DNA from: Atriophallophorus winterbourni
Taxonomy: Eukaryota; Platyhelminthes; Trematoda; Plagiorchiida; Microphallidae
Length of the DNA: 64,000 nt
Reading direction: 5' to 3'
NCBI GenBank assembly: GCA_013407085.1
Contig: JACCGJ010019445.1
Coordinates: forward strand, 27,063-91,062
Shown one piece after another: positions 36,401 to 47,424 of the stretch (position 1 is the stretch's first letter; every line of letters starts with the position of its first letter). A model generated the notes under the pieces. It saw only the letters and a program-made list of their open reading frames with translations. It had not been told where the DNA came from and did no database searches. Made by a program: the position numbers and the translations under genes.

Positions 36401-38556
36401 ATTCGATAATAATCATTTACTACCCCTTGTGTATGTCGCAGAGAATTAAAATTGCATTAAAACACCTATAAAACTTAGATTTAGGTGCGGAAATTTTGGA
36501 TTCCTTAGCACAGTCTGTCAGATAAAATTTTAAAATTTCCTCAGACTGAAAAAGTATGAGGCCGCACGAGGTTCGTGAGATAATGACAAAAGTTACAAGT
36601 TTTGAGCTGATTAATATTAATTTCAACAATTTTCGTGTAAGAACTGTTTGATTGTGAAATATATATATATATATATTAATGAAATAACTGAAGAGAAATG
36701 AATAATTGTTTAGGATGTTCGCGACATTTTAATTTTGGCTTAAACCCGCATTCACAATCAACTGTTTCTTCTGACAATAGTCACCGTAACAGCTCTCGCG
36801 TATTAAATTTAATCATGCACCTTATTATCTCAATCTAGTTAGTGTTCGTACGAAAATAATTCATTTGTGTGATAGACCTCGTATATGTGACAAAATGACC
36901 CGTGCACTCTCGCTCTTTTGTGAAATAACAGCGTTATTTTTGTGCTGTGCTTACATTTTGTTTTTAAAAACAAAAAACAAATGATGAGATACTCTCTTTC
37001 TCTCAGAGCAGCAATCAGCTTTAATGTCGCTCCGTAATTCATGCCAAGCGTGTTCTATCAATAATGTTAGTTTACTTTTGTGATAAAGTTGAAATCATTT
37101 GGTTTGCCTCGGTCAAAATTAGTTTTCTAATCAAGGAAACTGTGTATTTTCAAAACGTTTGGCTATATACTTAATTGAAAATCAATTTTATTTATTAAAG
37201 CACCACAATATTTTACTGAGGGTTGAAACATGACTTAGATTTATCTAAATTCAACCTCAGCCAAAAGCAAGAAATGCAGTAGATGTGTATAAAGAGTAAA
37301 CAAGTAAGTAAGTGAAGTATTCGTTTTATTTGATCGGCACAACAGTGGTTCTTCCAACCGCGACAAAAGGTTTTCAATATTTCTCCAATATTTTACCGAA
37401 AATGGCTAGTATCGAAGATTTCCCGGAACCGAACGTCAAACTGATGTGGTATATATATATTATTTCCAAGTAAAGATCTTATCCCATATACTGCAACCCA
37501 AAGTATTTGATATCCTTGTACGCAAAACGCGATGAAAAGCAGTGAAATTTCCACATGTTCTGGACGATCTGCCAACACACGGTCGTCTGAAGGTCATTAT
37601 CTAGTTATAAATCTGTCTAAATGGACAACCAGATCATGTCTCTTCGTACGCGTAGTCTTTGAGGGCGGCACCTTACATTATCTGTGGCCTAAATAGCAAA
37701 GCCCTTGAAATGATTCATTTAATAACAGCGAGTCAAATGCATTTTTGTTGATGGTGAGTATTTGATGATTTAAAATATTGATTGAAGGCTACCCGAAGTG
37801 TAAAATAAACCGCGGTAAATTCGTATAACACACATTTCGTACTCCAGATAACTGCAAATAACATACTTTTAAATAATTACTTGATATTTTTCGTGTACAA
37901 TCGTGGTTGCTGTAAAGGCACATCGAAAAATAAGGTCATGAATTTTGTTGCTCTTGCGAAACTATATATGAAATGACTTTAATTTTTATTGAATCACAAG
38001 CAGCTATATTTATGGTCATGCTACGCTTTTACACTTCACAACAGTGGACTCGGTGGAGCAGACCAATCGCACGGTGCAACAGCGGAATGAACACATTTCT
38101 TACGCGGAAGGTTCAGAAGAAAAGCTGTTTGAACAAATGAATTCCTTTTGGGCATCATATAAAGACTACTTATTCAATATGGAATCCATGTCATCAGGAG
38201 TCAATCATGACAATCATCACAGACATGACTCCGATTGGAGTAAAGACCCCTTATCGAATACGGAAACATTCCCACCCAAAATGCTGCTTCCAAGCCGAAT
38301 GGAATACCTAAATCATACCGAACACGATGGAGAAAAAGATAGTGATATGAACGACTCAAAGCCGTTTCACCCAGCACTACTTTCGAACTATATAAAAATG
38401 AGTCGATTGGTTTCCCAGTACCTTATGGCACACCCACCTGGAATGAACGGACGTGAAGCTTTTGGACATTCATCCCCGCCAACGAAACAATTAATGCAAT
38501 ATTGCGCCCTGTATGCGTACGCGGAAGCGGCGGCACTGCTATCTGGCTGTTCTTGA
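30350..38556 (+). CDS. Paired-like (Q50) homeobox transcription factor, whole gene model
   Basis: Joined exons 30350-30464, 34928-35132, 35216-36339 and 38045-38556 give 1956 bases: 651 residues and a stop. The homeodomain is residues 103-162: it begins [20 protein letters not shown], has [12 protein letters not shown] across the helix 1-2 turn and helix 2, and ends with recognition helix [19 protein letters not shown]48, F49, N51 and R53 are present and position 50 is glutamine, as in the paired-like class. There is no paired domain and no visible OAR motif. The remaining 490 residues after the homeodomain are Ser/Thr/Asn/His-rich and probably disordered. It should be a nuclear, sequence-specific DNA-binding protein. 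P at HD24 and the [10 protein letters not shown] block recall Repo-type and Otp/Uncx-type domains, but I cannot place it in a named family by eye. Single-copy-looking surroundings and canonical splice sites argue for an active host gene. Confidence 0.85.
30465..34927 (+). other. Proposed intron 1 of the homeobox gene, with candidate regulatory modules
   Basis: 4463 bases with no retroelement block recognised. The part 33020-33800 is unusual: CAATTAAGGAGAGCACATTA, the E-box stretch ATAACAGCTGCTGTTTTCC, TAATTAATTA at 33312-33321 (a palindromic TAAT-N2-ATTA site), GCATTATTGCATTAATCGAT, and a CACG-type microsatellite near 33160. Short ORFs within it look random. Confidence 0.4.
34928..35132 (+). 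CDS. Homeobox gene exon 2 (start of homeodomain)
   Basis: Acceptor TTTTTAATATTTAG|TAC and donor CG|GTAAGTG bound the exon. A TAA at 34918-34920 closes the frame just upstream, so coding must begin inside the exon or come from a spliced exon. It encodes a His/Asn/Glu-rich segment ([18 protein letters not shown]) and ends inside the arginine codon of homeodomain position 5. The ATG at 34948 (A at -3) is the fallback start and would give a 606-residue protein. Confidence 0.82.
35133..35215 (+). other. Intron inside homeodomain codon 5 (83 bp)
   Basis: GTAAGTG...TTTTTCCAG, phase 2. Its removal joins the N-terminal arm of the homeodomain to helix 1, which is strong support for both exons. Confidence 0.88.
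35216..36339 (+). CDS. Homeobox gene exon 3 (rest of homeodomain, Ser-rich region)
   Basis: Acceptor TTTTTCCAG|GACAAC restores the frame so that CAT CG|G ACA ACA reads H-R-T-T. Homeodomain positions 6-60 are encoded at once, so there is no intron at the common 46/47 site of this class. The exon then encodes about 320 residues of low-complexity sequence with no second domain visible. Donor CCCG|GTAGGT at 36340; reading through it would give a stop at 36390-36392 after 17 unrelated codons, so an alternative short C-terminus cannot be excluded. Confidence 0.88.
36340..38044 (+). other. Homeobox gene intron 3 (1705 bp)
   Basis: GTAGGT...CAACAG. Contains a short TA run (36659-36676) and no element or conserved ORF that I recognise. 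Confidence 0.7.
38045..38556 (+). CDS. Homeobox gene last coding exon
   Basis: Acceptor TTTTACACTTCACAACAG|TGGACT joins in phase one to exon 3 (G|TG, valine) and the frame stays open for 170 residues to TGA at 38554-38556. The segment includes [20 protein letters not shown] and ends [20 protein letters not shown], a short alanine-rich helix-like tail. No OAR motif (the C-terminal element of Otp, Arx, Prrx and Alx types) is seen, which argues against those families or shows loss in this lineage. Confidence 0.78.
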
Positions 38557-39381
38557 TTAAACACGTTTGTCTGACGTTTGTTTGCGCTTTTCATCTTGTA
38601 TAAACTTTGTCCGTATCTCCAAGAGGATTTGCTGCGGTTTTATCCAGCAAAACTACCAGCACCACACATTCCTTATTCCATATTTTTCAATCAATGCTTT
38701 TTCTTTGCATCTTTGTTTTTCCATACAGTTTAGCAGCATTTACCCGCCTTTTTGTTGACATGATTGAAAGCTTATTATGAAATTTCTATATTAGTCTGAA
38801 GAGGTTCGGCTTGTTACGATTTTGGTATATAAGAAAGAAGTAGAAGAAGAAGAAATTGACTCGATTCACATACAGGAATTTTCAGCCATTACCATAGTTT
38901 CACTACGTTTAAAAAATGTTGAACAGTTCCTGAAATTCAGATACAATTTGTCAACTGAACGACGTTTATTTTCAGTCTTGATTGATAACTTCCTCAGCTT
39001 ATTATCAAATGCCGTAACCGAAGATTTTTGGACCTCAGATGATTCGAAATCATGAGGCATTTGGCACACAGCGTTAAAATTTAATTTAAAGGACCACCCC
39101 AAAAAGTTTGGTATCTATTCGGATATGTACGACAAAGCGTATGTAGTCAGATTATCAAACCTAAATTATGGAAAAGGTGAAACTAAGATTTCATGATTTC
39201 GCACCATCGCTTGCGCTTGCTGACAGAATGAGAATGTGCTGCAACTATTGCCGTTTTTCATGTCATATATTGTAGATGAGAACCATTGATTTCTAACATG
39301 ATTATGATTACAATTAAACTCGAAAGATATGCGGCCAATCAGACTCTGACTTGGCTTATACAGCAATGGACTGGCAATAAA
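38557..39381 (+). terminator. Probable 3' UTR, first AATAAA at 39376-39381
   Basis: The first canonical polyadenylation signal after the stop that I found is GCAATAAAAGTAG. The ORFs inside this interval (38567-39366) have no recognisable product. True cleavage site unknown. Confidence 0.35.
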
Positions 39382-40585
39382 AGTAGCAATGGATGAGGGT
39401 CATTTAAAGAGGTCGGAGACAAGAGAATCGCTTTAGCTTTTTATCCACAATGAATCTCTAAATAGCACGTTGAGCACCGTATTCAGTAGCATTTTCTCTG
39501 TGTGGTTAATCATGTGTATTGTCAAGTGGAGAGGCGAGGACAACCTGTTATGCTTTATAACCATGAAAGCGACGTAATACTGCCCATGATGATGATGATG
39601 GAACCTAGAAAACAACGAGCATCTGAACGAAAGTATTCCAATTGCAGGTGGTTTTTATGTGCGAATTGAAGGAAGTTTCGAGTGTATTCAGCTAGTGCAA
39701 TCAATAATTTCGAAACACAGACCTTTATAATTATACATGGTGCTTTATTTTCTACGAATTCAAGGCAGGAGTTAGGAATGGATTAGCTCAGATAAGCAAA
39801 GATGTCAATATATTTGCTGTGAGGAAGAGTAATTAAATAAAATGAAATTTCATCAACTAATAAATAAATCCGGAATCCTCGTTACAGTGAGGACGTGCAC
39901 ATTTGTAGTCTTTCATAACGAACTAAATTGTGTCATCATCAACGCTGAGAGCCGGAAATCTCGAATGCAGACTGCTGAGCTGATGTTGTTTATCTTGAGT
40001 TCTTTAACCTCCAATACTGACAATATTACGTTAAGTTACGCACTCGATTCGAAGCCAAAGTAACCACGAATAACGTTATTAAATTATTTCTGAATTTTAC
40101 CTTGAAAAACTGTGGTTGCTGAAGATTCATGCCAATATTGTTCTCTGACGCATATCACTGCATGCTCGTGGAATCTCCTGCATGCATTCGGTTCTCCGGG
40201 CCCACAAAGGTATAGTGATGGTGCCTGAAAAAGTGGTCGATATTCTCCTGCCAAGCGTTCTTCCTAACATAAACCACAAAAAATAATCATGATATCACGT
40301 GGTGGTTGTAACTTGTCGCACAAAATGTCAATGCATCTTGAGATATCCAATGATAACTGCTGGTGAACAAGTGGAAATCTTCAGTCACAATTATACCAAC
40401 GGGAGTATCAGGTCCTGATGTTGACCCTTCAGGAAAAGTGCATATGAATCGCTGCATTGATTGGTGCGAAAGTTTCGTGCCTCACTGCCTGATGAGCAAA
40501 TCCAATGTGCTGAGAGCTCTAGTTGAAGACATGGACGAAATCTTCGTTACTTCGAGGCTTTCAAGTAGCATCAAGACTTCTATCA

Positions 40586-40633
<48 letters not shown>

Positions 40634-42140
40634 ATGCTTACTATCATTGACCAAAACTTTAAAAAACGCGTTTGAAGCACACCAACTTCACAACCTATGT
40701 CCAACTGTGCCCTGCTATTTAACTGGCGTCCTTATAAGTCCATATGCAACTAGATAAACAGTCTGGACTAGTTCGTTTATTGAGACACAATGAATGTGGA
40801 AACTAACCTTAGCGGCAACAATTCGGCCCGCCAACTAAGTTCTGCTGTACATCAATGCAACAAGTTTAACATGAAACTGACTAGTGATCCTGCCATTCCC
40901 GGTACAGCTCTAGCTGGTGTAGGAATCATTTACTACTGGATAGATACACGCTAATAGTGGATTGTGGCTGGCTATAATTCAAAGTTATGGCAAAGTGACA
41001 AGCGAAGCGACGAGGCGCTTAAGTTGTTTTCAATTTCGGCATATACACCAACGAACTGTGAGGAAGAAATTGTACCGGACATATTTCACCGTACAATTTC
41101 TTCTTTCTTACTGTGAGCACTGGCCGGTTATTTCAATTCCCCAGTAGGATGCGTATTGCAGGCTCTAAGCAACTGGAAGGGAATCAAGATGTTGAGCAAA
41201 AAGCGAACGATGAAGAGAGATTATTGCTTCACTGTCCCAACTAATTCTGTCATAAATTTGCTACCTATTGCGTTCAATTTCGCCAAGTTGCTTTATTCAA
41301 CTCATCGTAGTAAAATATAACTGGACCATGCCGTGTTAAGCTAAATGTAGCGAGGTTGTAACCAAAATGTTTGGCCTGACGGAAGTAGAAGTATACATTT
41401 TGATCACATTTCGGTATAAGCCACAATCGCCTTTCAGTTCATTAAAATTTATAAACTGGAAACAAACGGGTAATCTCTATTGGAAATTACAGCCTGCTTC
41501 TAGGAATCTTCGGCACTTATTCATTTATAAGCTAGATAAATTCAGTTGAATTCGCATTAGCTACAATATTAGAAAGCACTCTACGGATTCACGTCAATAC
41601 GCTGTTTCATGCCATGTATCACTGGATCGCTGCCGAAATCCTCATGCTATGAACGGTTCAGATTTCAACCATCACCAGAAGTTTCTTAGGCGTAACCTGG
41701 ACTGTTCAGAAAAAGAATGCTCTCGTAGATGAAACGAACTCGATTCACCAACTGTCGAATTCTAGGCGTTCACAAGAGCCACTGCATTATTTTCATTGTG
41801 AAAATGTCAATCTAACGTGAAGGTTTGCAGAAATGCACTTGGATTCCTAAATATGCGGTAGATTTTCACCATGTTGGTTACAAACATACATTTCCCTTCC
41901 ATTTAATATGGACATTTAAACGACGACGCCCGCGAAAATTTATGAATGATCATCGGATGTTTCGGGCAAGATTGACGCCCTGTCAACGCACACTGTAACA
42001 ATATTTAAGAAATCAATACCTTTACTAAAACAATCACTTTTTACAACAAACGGTGAACAGCGAATATTACAGAACCTGGTCTATATTATGATTTTTGTTA
42101 TTAATGTTAATAGCATTATTATATTCATTTTATTATTTTC
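39382..42140. other. No gene recognised; contains a TA microsatellite
   Basis: No LINE, F1/F2 or family C landmark found. ORFs such as 40363-40650 run into the TA repeat and look accidental. Confidence 0.35.
40589..40630. repeat. (AT)21 microsatellite
   Basis: Uninterrupted AT dinucleotides over 42 bases; it creates the YIYIYI run in the overlapping false ORF. Confidence 0.95.
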
Positions 42141-42149
42141 ACCAACATT

Positions 42150-42360
42150 TCGAACAGCACGGAGATTTCACGGTTATATATATAAATCGCATTGGCATAT
42201 TGATTGAAATTTGTGGGGGACCGAACGCGTATTCATAATGGAATGAAATTTGTAGGCAATCGGCTAGAGCAGATTTTGGGTTAGGTTTCACTTTTGACAC
42301 AGAGCTTTCATCAGACCATAGACCACGACTAAATAGCATCCAACCTACTATCTCCAATTT
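42150..42360 (-). repeat. Repeat family C copy
   Basis: Minus strand reads GGATGCTATTTAGTCGTGG, TGGTCTGATGAAAGCTCTGT, CAAAAGTGAAACCTAACC, CGATTGCCTACAAATTTCAT, GAATACGCGTTCGGTCCCCC, CAAATTTCAATCAATATGCC. The best-preserved copy of the family; the 72-codon ORF over it is not conserved between copies. Confidence 0.65.
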
Positions 42361-42451
42361 GATCTTAACGCAAAGCAGTCTATTTTATACTTAGAGCTGT
42401 CAAGCCAGGTACGCGTGACCAGGATTAGTGTTCGATTAACCCAATTCGGTG

Positions 42452-42965
42452 TGTTGTTGTCGGCCTCCTTCGGTCGATGTCAACCATGGATGTACATCAA
42501 GAAGCGCCTGAAGGTTTCATGCTCCACGTCATTTAGAATGAATACAAAGCTAGATTCGGAAGCAACATTCGCCCACGAAGCGTCCACAGTTATAGCCAGT
42601 ACTCGGACGATCGGCGACACTTGCATGCTGTCGGCGTAATATACGATTAGCCGCCGGGATCGGTACATGCTCTTCCCTAGCATGCAGATATCGATTTGCA
42701 CAGTGCATCCCGATGGTCGGTCCCATACAAGGTCCTCTTCACTGGTAGGGTCAATCTTAAGAGCTTTCATATATCTTTTACAAACGTCTTTGTACCGCAA
42801 GTGCATCTGCTCAATTGTCGACTTTCTGATTCCAACTCACCATAGAGTAGATTTGCACATGACCAGCTACCGTAGTCCGCACTGTTGTAGTTGGGTGGAC
42901 ATGCTTTGTAGAACACCGCTTTAGAAATCACTTTAGAAATCGTTAATTTTTCCATCCCCTCGAAG
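42452..42965 (-). mobile_element. LINE-A 3' fragment (copy C)
   Basis: Minus-strand ORF 42480-42806 starts LRYKDVCKRYMKALKIDPTS, the segment after the RT in this LINE class, and further left are the terminal sequences CGGCCTCCTTCGGTCGATGT shared with copies A and B. The right part (EKLTISKVISKAVFYKACPP) matches EKVTIAEVLSKADLQSMF of copy A. Confidence 0.75.
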
Positions 42966-43047
42966 TCGATTGACTTAGTAGCTCTCATCTGTACAAGTGC
43001 AGACATAACTGGGTTAAGTCTGACTGAATTTGCTCTGAATGTCTGCA

Positions 43048-43352
43048 CATGATGAGGGAAAACAGCCAGAAACCGGTTGTGGTGTGAATATGAGGGGGAT
43101 GTGAGCACTAAAATATATTCTTCCTCTACAAGCGAGTCGAGCGCCTGGCTCGGAATCACCTTGGGATTCTCATTTGAACATAACGGTTCTTTAAAAAAAC
43201 ATTTAGCATTGGCATTAATATATACCTATGTTGACCACTTTATCACTTTTACAAGGCTTACTGAATCTGATCTTACTGTCAATACCTACTGACGGCAAAC
43301 AACCAGAAACCGGTTGTGGTGTGTATTTGAATGGGATATGAGCACCACGATA
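43048..43352 (+). repeat. F1 tandem dimer, period about 236 bp
   Basis: CAGCCAGAAACCGGTTGTGG occurs at 43063 and a near copy (CAACCAGAAACCGGTTGTGG) about 236 bases later. Between them is the F1 internal segment (CTCGGAATCACCTTGGGATT, TGTTGACCACTTTATCACTT, TACTGTCAATACCTACTGAC). Both units end in GATRTGAGCAC. Confidence 0.75.
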
Positions 43353-43374
43353 TATGAATTGGGTTTATTGCTAA

Positions 43375-43575
43375 ATAAATTTTTGAAAGTATCTAGGCTG
43401 CCCAGTGGTAAGGTCAAATCAGAGGTGATAAGTGTGATGCTACTTAGTCATGCTCCGTGTCGCGATTACCCTGTTTGGTCTGATGAAGCTTCTGTGCCAA
43501 AAGTGAAATGTTACCTAAACGCAGCACTAACAGACTGCATTCAAATTTCTTTCCGCGGAGTGGAATCCTAATTCA
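43375..43575 (+). repeat. Repeat family C copy
   Basis: Landmarks GTGTGATGCTACTTAGTCAT, TTGGTCTGATGAAGCTTCTG, CAAAAGTGAAATGTTACC, GACTGCATTCAAATTTCTTT in the same order as at 1.3 kb and 42.2 kb. It follows directly on an F1 dimer. 43580-44340 has no gene I can name. Confidence 0.65.
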
Positions 43576-44346
43576 ATTAGTGGTTAAGGGTTAATGAAGC
43601 ATGTATTATAAAGCTTCTGCCAGAGATTATCACGTGCTCTCATCTCTAGTGTTTTATATTACGTTCGCAATCACCTTCTATATCAAACTATCATTAACTT
43701 CTATCTTACATAGTCATTAATTATCTATTCAGGTTTCCGTGTTATCTTTAATCAAATCTAAAATTCAAACGGTTTTCCAATATAAGCAATTCAATCAAAG
43801 ACTATTGACGTTAATTGAATTCCTTGTCACATGGGCTGTCACCAAAGCTTATCTAAAGATAATCGCTTCAACGTTTCACTAGATATAATGTCATTCGACC
43901 GTATAATTAGTTCTACGTGCCTTTCGGGTTGGGTCATACAATCTAGAACATTCTTCGTACTTTTGTCGAGAACAGAGTTAATCAATTAGCCCAACCTTAT
44001 CTAATCGCTTTTTGTCTAGCTCAGTTTCTGCGAACAAATGATCGGAACAAAAGGAAATGCTTTCATTTTTGTCTGCAACCCGAAAATGACTTTCCACATC
44101 ATTATTAAAATACTTTAAAATCATTTATGCCAAAAATAATAGTGATGCCATGAGGCTAAACACCAAGTCCAAAGTTGCCGAATCCATTAGTGAAAACAGA
44201 TTGAAACGACCAATGTATTTTAGTGCACATACCACACACTTACAGCCCACAAGGAGTTTCGTGCTATTCGCAGTAATCAAGTGAAGATAATAAGTTGAGG
44301 TTCCCCGAGCCTTGAATAAATAAATAATTTTATTTATTATCATGAA

Positions 44347-45185
44347 TGCCACTGTTGCATAGGGTTCGTACAACGAACCACGATGTTCAAACACAGAATC
44401 ACAAAGTGATTCGTGGTCAAGCACGCAAGGCGCTTATGGATTCAAGTATACATTTGTTTACTATTTATCCACTGTTTCAAGGCTCACTGAACCTAATCTT
44501 ACTGTCTCCATACCCCGAACCATCCATTACAGGATTTATTCACGCGAAGGGATACGAGGAATTATCGGACCCATGAATATGTACTGGTCGTACCCCATTC
44601 CCGCCTGAACTGTAGAAGGTATTTTTACTCTGTCCGTGTCTGTTTTACTTGGAACAGTTTACCTTCAACCGTTGCTCACGCCACTAGCTTGCATGACTTT
44701 AAAACGAAATTAGACGAATTTTTATTGCATTATTCGTTTCCAGAACACTTATACACTGCTTAATCTATGTTCTTATATTGTTTATACACTTAAATTTCAA
44801 TTTTTACCATCCTATGGTTGTTGTTAAGCTTGTTGCTTTTTAGACCATTCAAAACCTTGAATTACATTGAATTACCTGAGGACGACAAACAGCCAGAAAC
44901 CGGTAGTGGAGTGTAATTTCGGGGGATGTGAGCAACACATCACTTTGGTCATCCATAAGCGCCTTGCGTGCTTGACCACGAATCACTTTGTGATTCTGTG
45001 TTTGAACATCGTGGTTCGTTCTAGGAACCCTGTGCAACAGGTACATTCAAGTATAACCTTGTTTACCATTTATCCACTGTTTCAAGTCTCACTGAACCTA
45101 ACCTTACTGTCTCCACCTGATGACGGCAAACAGCCAGAAACCGGTAGTGGAGTGTAATTTCTGGGGATGTGATCAACACATCACT
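44347..45185 (+). repeat. F1 array split by a CR1 3' end
   Basis: F1 units at 44347-44506 and 44875-45185. The right part holds two copies of CAGCCAGAAACCGGTAGTGG about 241 bases apart and the clean internal segment (GCTTGACCACGAATCACTTT, GAACATCGTGGTTCGTTCTA, TTTACCATTTATCCACTGTT). The left part stops in ACTGTCTCCA and the right part resumes at CCTGAGGACGACAAAC, the next bases of the F1 unit, so the CR1 piece between them was inserted later. Confidence 0.8.
44507..44874 (+). mobile_element. CR1 3' end inserted in F1 (copy i)
   Basis: The frame reads DLFTRRDTRNYRTHEYVLVV, PHSRLNCRRYFYSVRVCFTW, NSLPSTVAHATSLHDFKTKL and DEFLLHYSFPEHLYTA, then a stop. The 3' UTR matches that of copy d (6884-7044, opposite strand) and the end has the tandem TTGAATTACATTGAATTACC. 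A 5'-truncated insertion of about 370 bases, younger-looking than most CR1 copies here. Confidence 0.82.
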
Positions 45186-45189
45186 TTAT

Positions 45190-46320
45190 TTATTATCATT
45201 CGCAATTTTGCTCAACAGCATGCTGAATAAAGGGGTTCATGTACTAATAAAATATAAACAGTTAGTCATCGTTTGTTCATTGAACAATTTTAAAGGCAAA
45301 CATGAGGAATACAACTTGAAATAATTTGTTCCAGCAGTTAGTAATACATATTCAGATGTTACATTTTATTTCGTTTGCATTTACCCAGTAACAATATCCA
45401 CTAAAAGGTGACGGGTCCAAGCGCTTTCTCGAAAGTGAAGCATTATTGATAATTTACGACAATCCACGACTAAGATCTACGTAACTGCGTCGAATTTCAA
45501 ATTGTATGTTCCACGAAACGGTGTCTCACCAGTCAAAAATAGACAAAAATGACTTCAGACTTTCTAGAGAGAAAAATACGTGATTCTTTAAAAACCTGAA
45601 TTCCTTCGCGTTTGAGGTAGCTGCCGTTGGTATTTTCGGTGCCTCCTGTTTTTGCGTCGTGTCACTGAGCGGTGTTTTGCTTATCATCAAAAAGATCGTA
45701 AGCAGCACTATTCGGTTCTTTATTTCACGTACTCTATAATATTAGTTCATCAAATTGGTGGTGCAATGCACTCTAACTGTTAATTTCGGATAATATCCGT
45801 ACCCTTTTGTTCACCTGGATTTCGCAGATGATTAGGGGCAAGAACTTTCCTTAAACACGTAACCAGAACGAACCCAGGTGCCGATTTATTTGCGACACCA
45901 AAGAATCATAACGATAAGATCTCTACCGCAATTATTTTTTTATTTTGACCTCACCATTGGACTGACCTTTTTATCACAAAGGACGCGAAGCCCTACATAT
46001 AGTAACTCAAATTCATTTCATACAAATATATTCATGAAAGCTAAAATTTCATGTGGTTCAAAAAATTCTCTAAATGCATTTAAATCTAAAAATGTTTCAT
46101 ACCTACTATTAAAAATGCCCAATACGGAAACTTTTAGTCTAATTTTGCTTAAATTTCATGCAACTAGAAGCTAGTTAATTTTAAAGTAGTTGTGATTCAA
46201 ATTAAAACAACACAGTTTTTCCACCATGCGAAATGTTTTCTCGTGGTGTTTATTTCAGATAAATAAAGCTTCTTCGATCATGAATATAGGGTTTACGCCC
46301 ATGACAATGATCGAAATAGC
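45190..46320. other. No gene recognised
   Basis: No conserved ORF or element block seen; the ORFs at 45526-46174 are low-complexity and unsupported. Confidence 0.3.
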
Positions 46321-46322
46321 TC

Positions 46323-46715
46323 ATTTGCTCGCATTTCCATCACACACAAACCACACTACCGGTTTCGTGCTGTTTGCACTCATCAGGTAGGGTCAGTATG
46401 ATTAGGATCCACATGCGCTTGAAACAGTAAACGAATGGTAAACAAGTTGTGCTTGTATGCCACTGTTGGATAAGGTTTTTACGACCAATCGCATTTGAAT
46501 GCAATAAGGTTTGAACCCTATCTCCATGAGTGTGTGATCATGTGGTTGAACAAGTTGGTCGCAGCAACATTATCCAACAGTGGCATACAAGCGCAACTTG
46601 TTTACCATACTTTCACTGTTTCAAGCACATACGGATCACGATCCAACAGCGGCATACAATATCAAATTATTTACGATACTTGTGCATGCTTGATTACCTT
46701 TTGCTCAGTTCTATA
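46323..46715 (+). repeat. F2 foldback element with truncated right arm and an extra partial arm
   Basis: Left arm 46323-46490 (minus sense): TTTCCATCACACACAAACCA, CTACCGGTTTCGTGCTGTTT, CTTGAAACAGTAAACGAATG, GCCACTGTTGGATAAGG. Right arm 46553-46643 is its reverse complement (TTATCCAACAGTGGCATACA, TACTTTCACTGTTTCAAGC) but is cut at CGATCC, where a second partial arm (ATCCAACAGCGGCATACAAT) starts. 46716-47030 has nothing notable. Confidence 0.78.
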
Positions 46716-47030
46716 TAGGGCATCCTGGTATCAATCATATCCAAACACCAGACTTTTCTTGATCAATTACGTTGAATAAACTGTTTCAAAAGCATTCATA
46801 GATAGAAATTCAGTAAGTACGCTTCATTGCAAATTTATGTGTAAATCATACTGTTGTGCAAAATTATTTACTTTTCAAACACGAAACTCCAACATCTGTT
46901 AATCTGCAGTTTATAAATGTCGTATTTTCGCTTTAAATCGACTTATTTTGTCATTTGTATTTCATCTACAGCATTCACCTCAAACGGTATATAACAGTTG
47001 GTTTTGAAATTGTTAGTAATTTACCACATT

Positions 47031-47424
47031 AGGCTGTATAGTTCAACTCCGCCAAGGACGGTCCCAAACCCGTCTGAGAAAGGAGGAGGGTTGGGCTTAG
47101 GGCTAGCAACCCTATCCTGTAGAGCCTACATTGATACGGAAACGAAGACAACAGATCCGTGGCTCGGTAATGTATGCAGGATGGATCCCAGTTAGCATAC
47201 GAAGGTAGCCATTCACTGTTGTCCGCAAGGTGAACGAAAAGTGGACGGCCCAAGGAAACTTGGCGCAGAACGTTGGAACGCGAACTACATACACAAGGAT
47301 TCACGGTGCAGACGGCAACGGAAGCAGCGATAGACCGGAACCACTGGCGTGAAGTTGTCTTCGCCTCATGTGCCACCCGGCACGGAGAGGGCTGAGTGAG
47401 TGAGTGAGTGAGGCTGTATAGTTC
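47031..47424 (+). mobile_element. Short non-autonomous RTE-derived element with 14-bp target duplication
   Basis: AGGCTGTATAGTTC occurs at 47031-47044 and again at 47411-47424, flanking a 366-base insert. The 3' half of the insert (47240-47395) reads without a stop as the end of an RTE-type protein: SGRPKETWRRTLERELHTQG, then ATEAAIDRNHWREVVFASCA and a TGA. It ends in a TGAG microsatellite (47393-47410), a typical RTE tail. The 5' half (CCGCCAAGGACGGTCCCAAA, GGCTTAGGGCTAGCAACCCT) belongs to some other part, perhaps the 5' UTR, so the insert looks like a 5'-plus-3' deletion derivative or SINE mobilised by an RTE partner. GC-richer than its surroundings. Confidence 0.85.

Noticed and set aside
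40363..40650. 95-codon ORF ending in YIYIYI
   Set aside because: The tail is an AT microsatellite; the rest shows no family resemblance.
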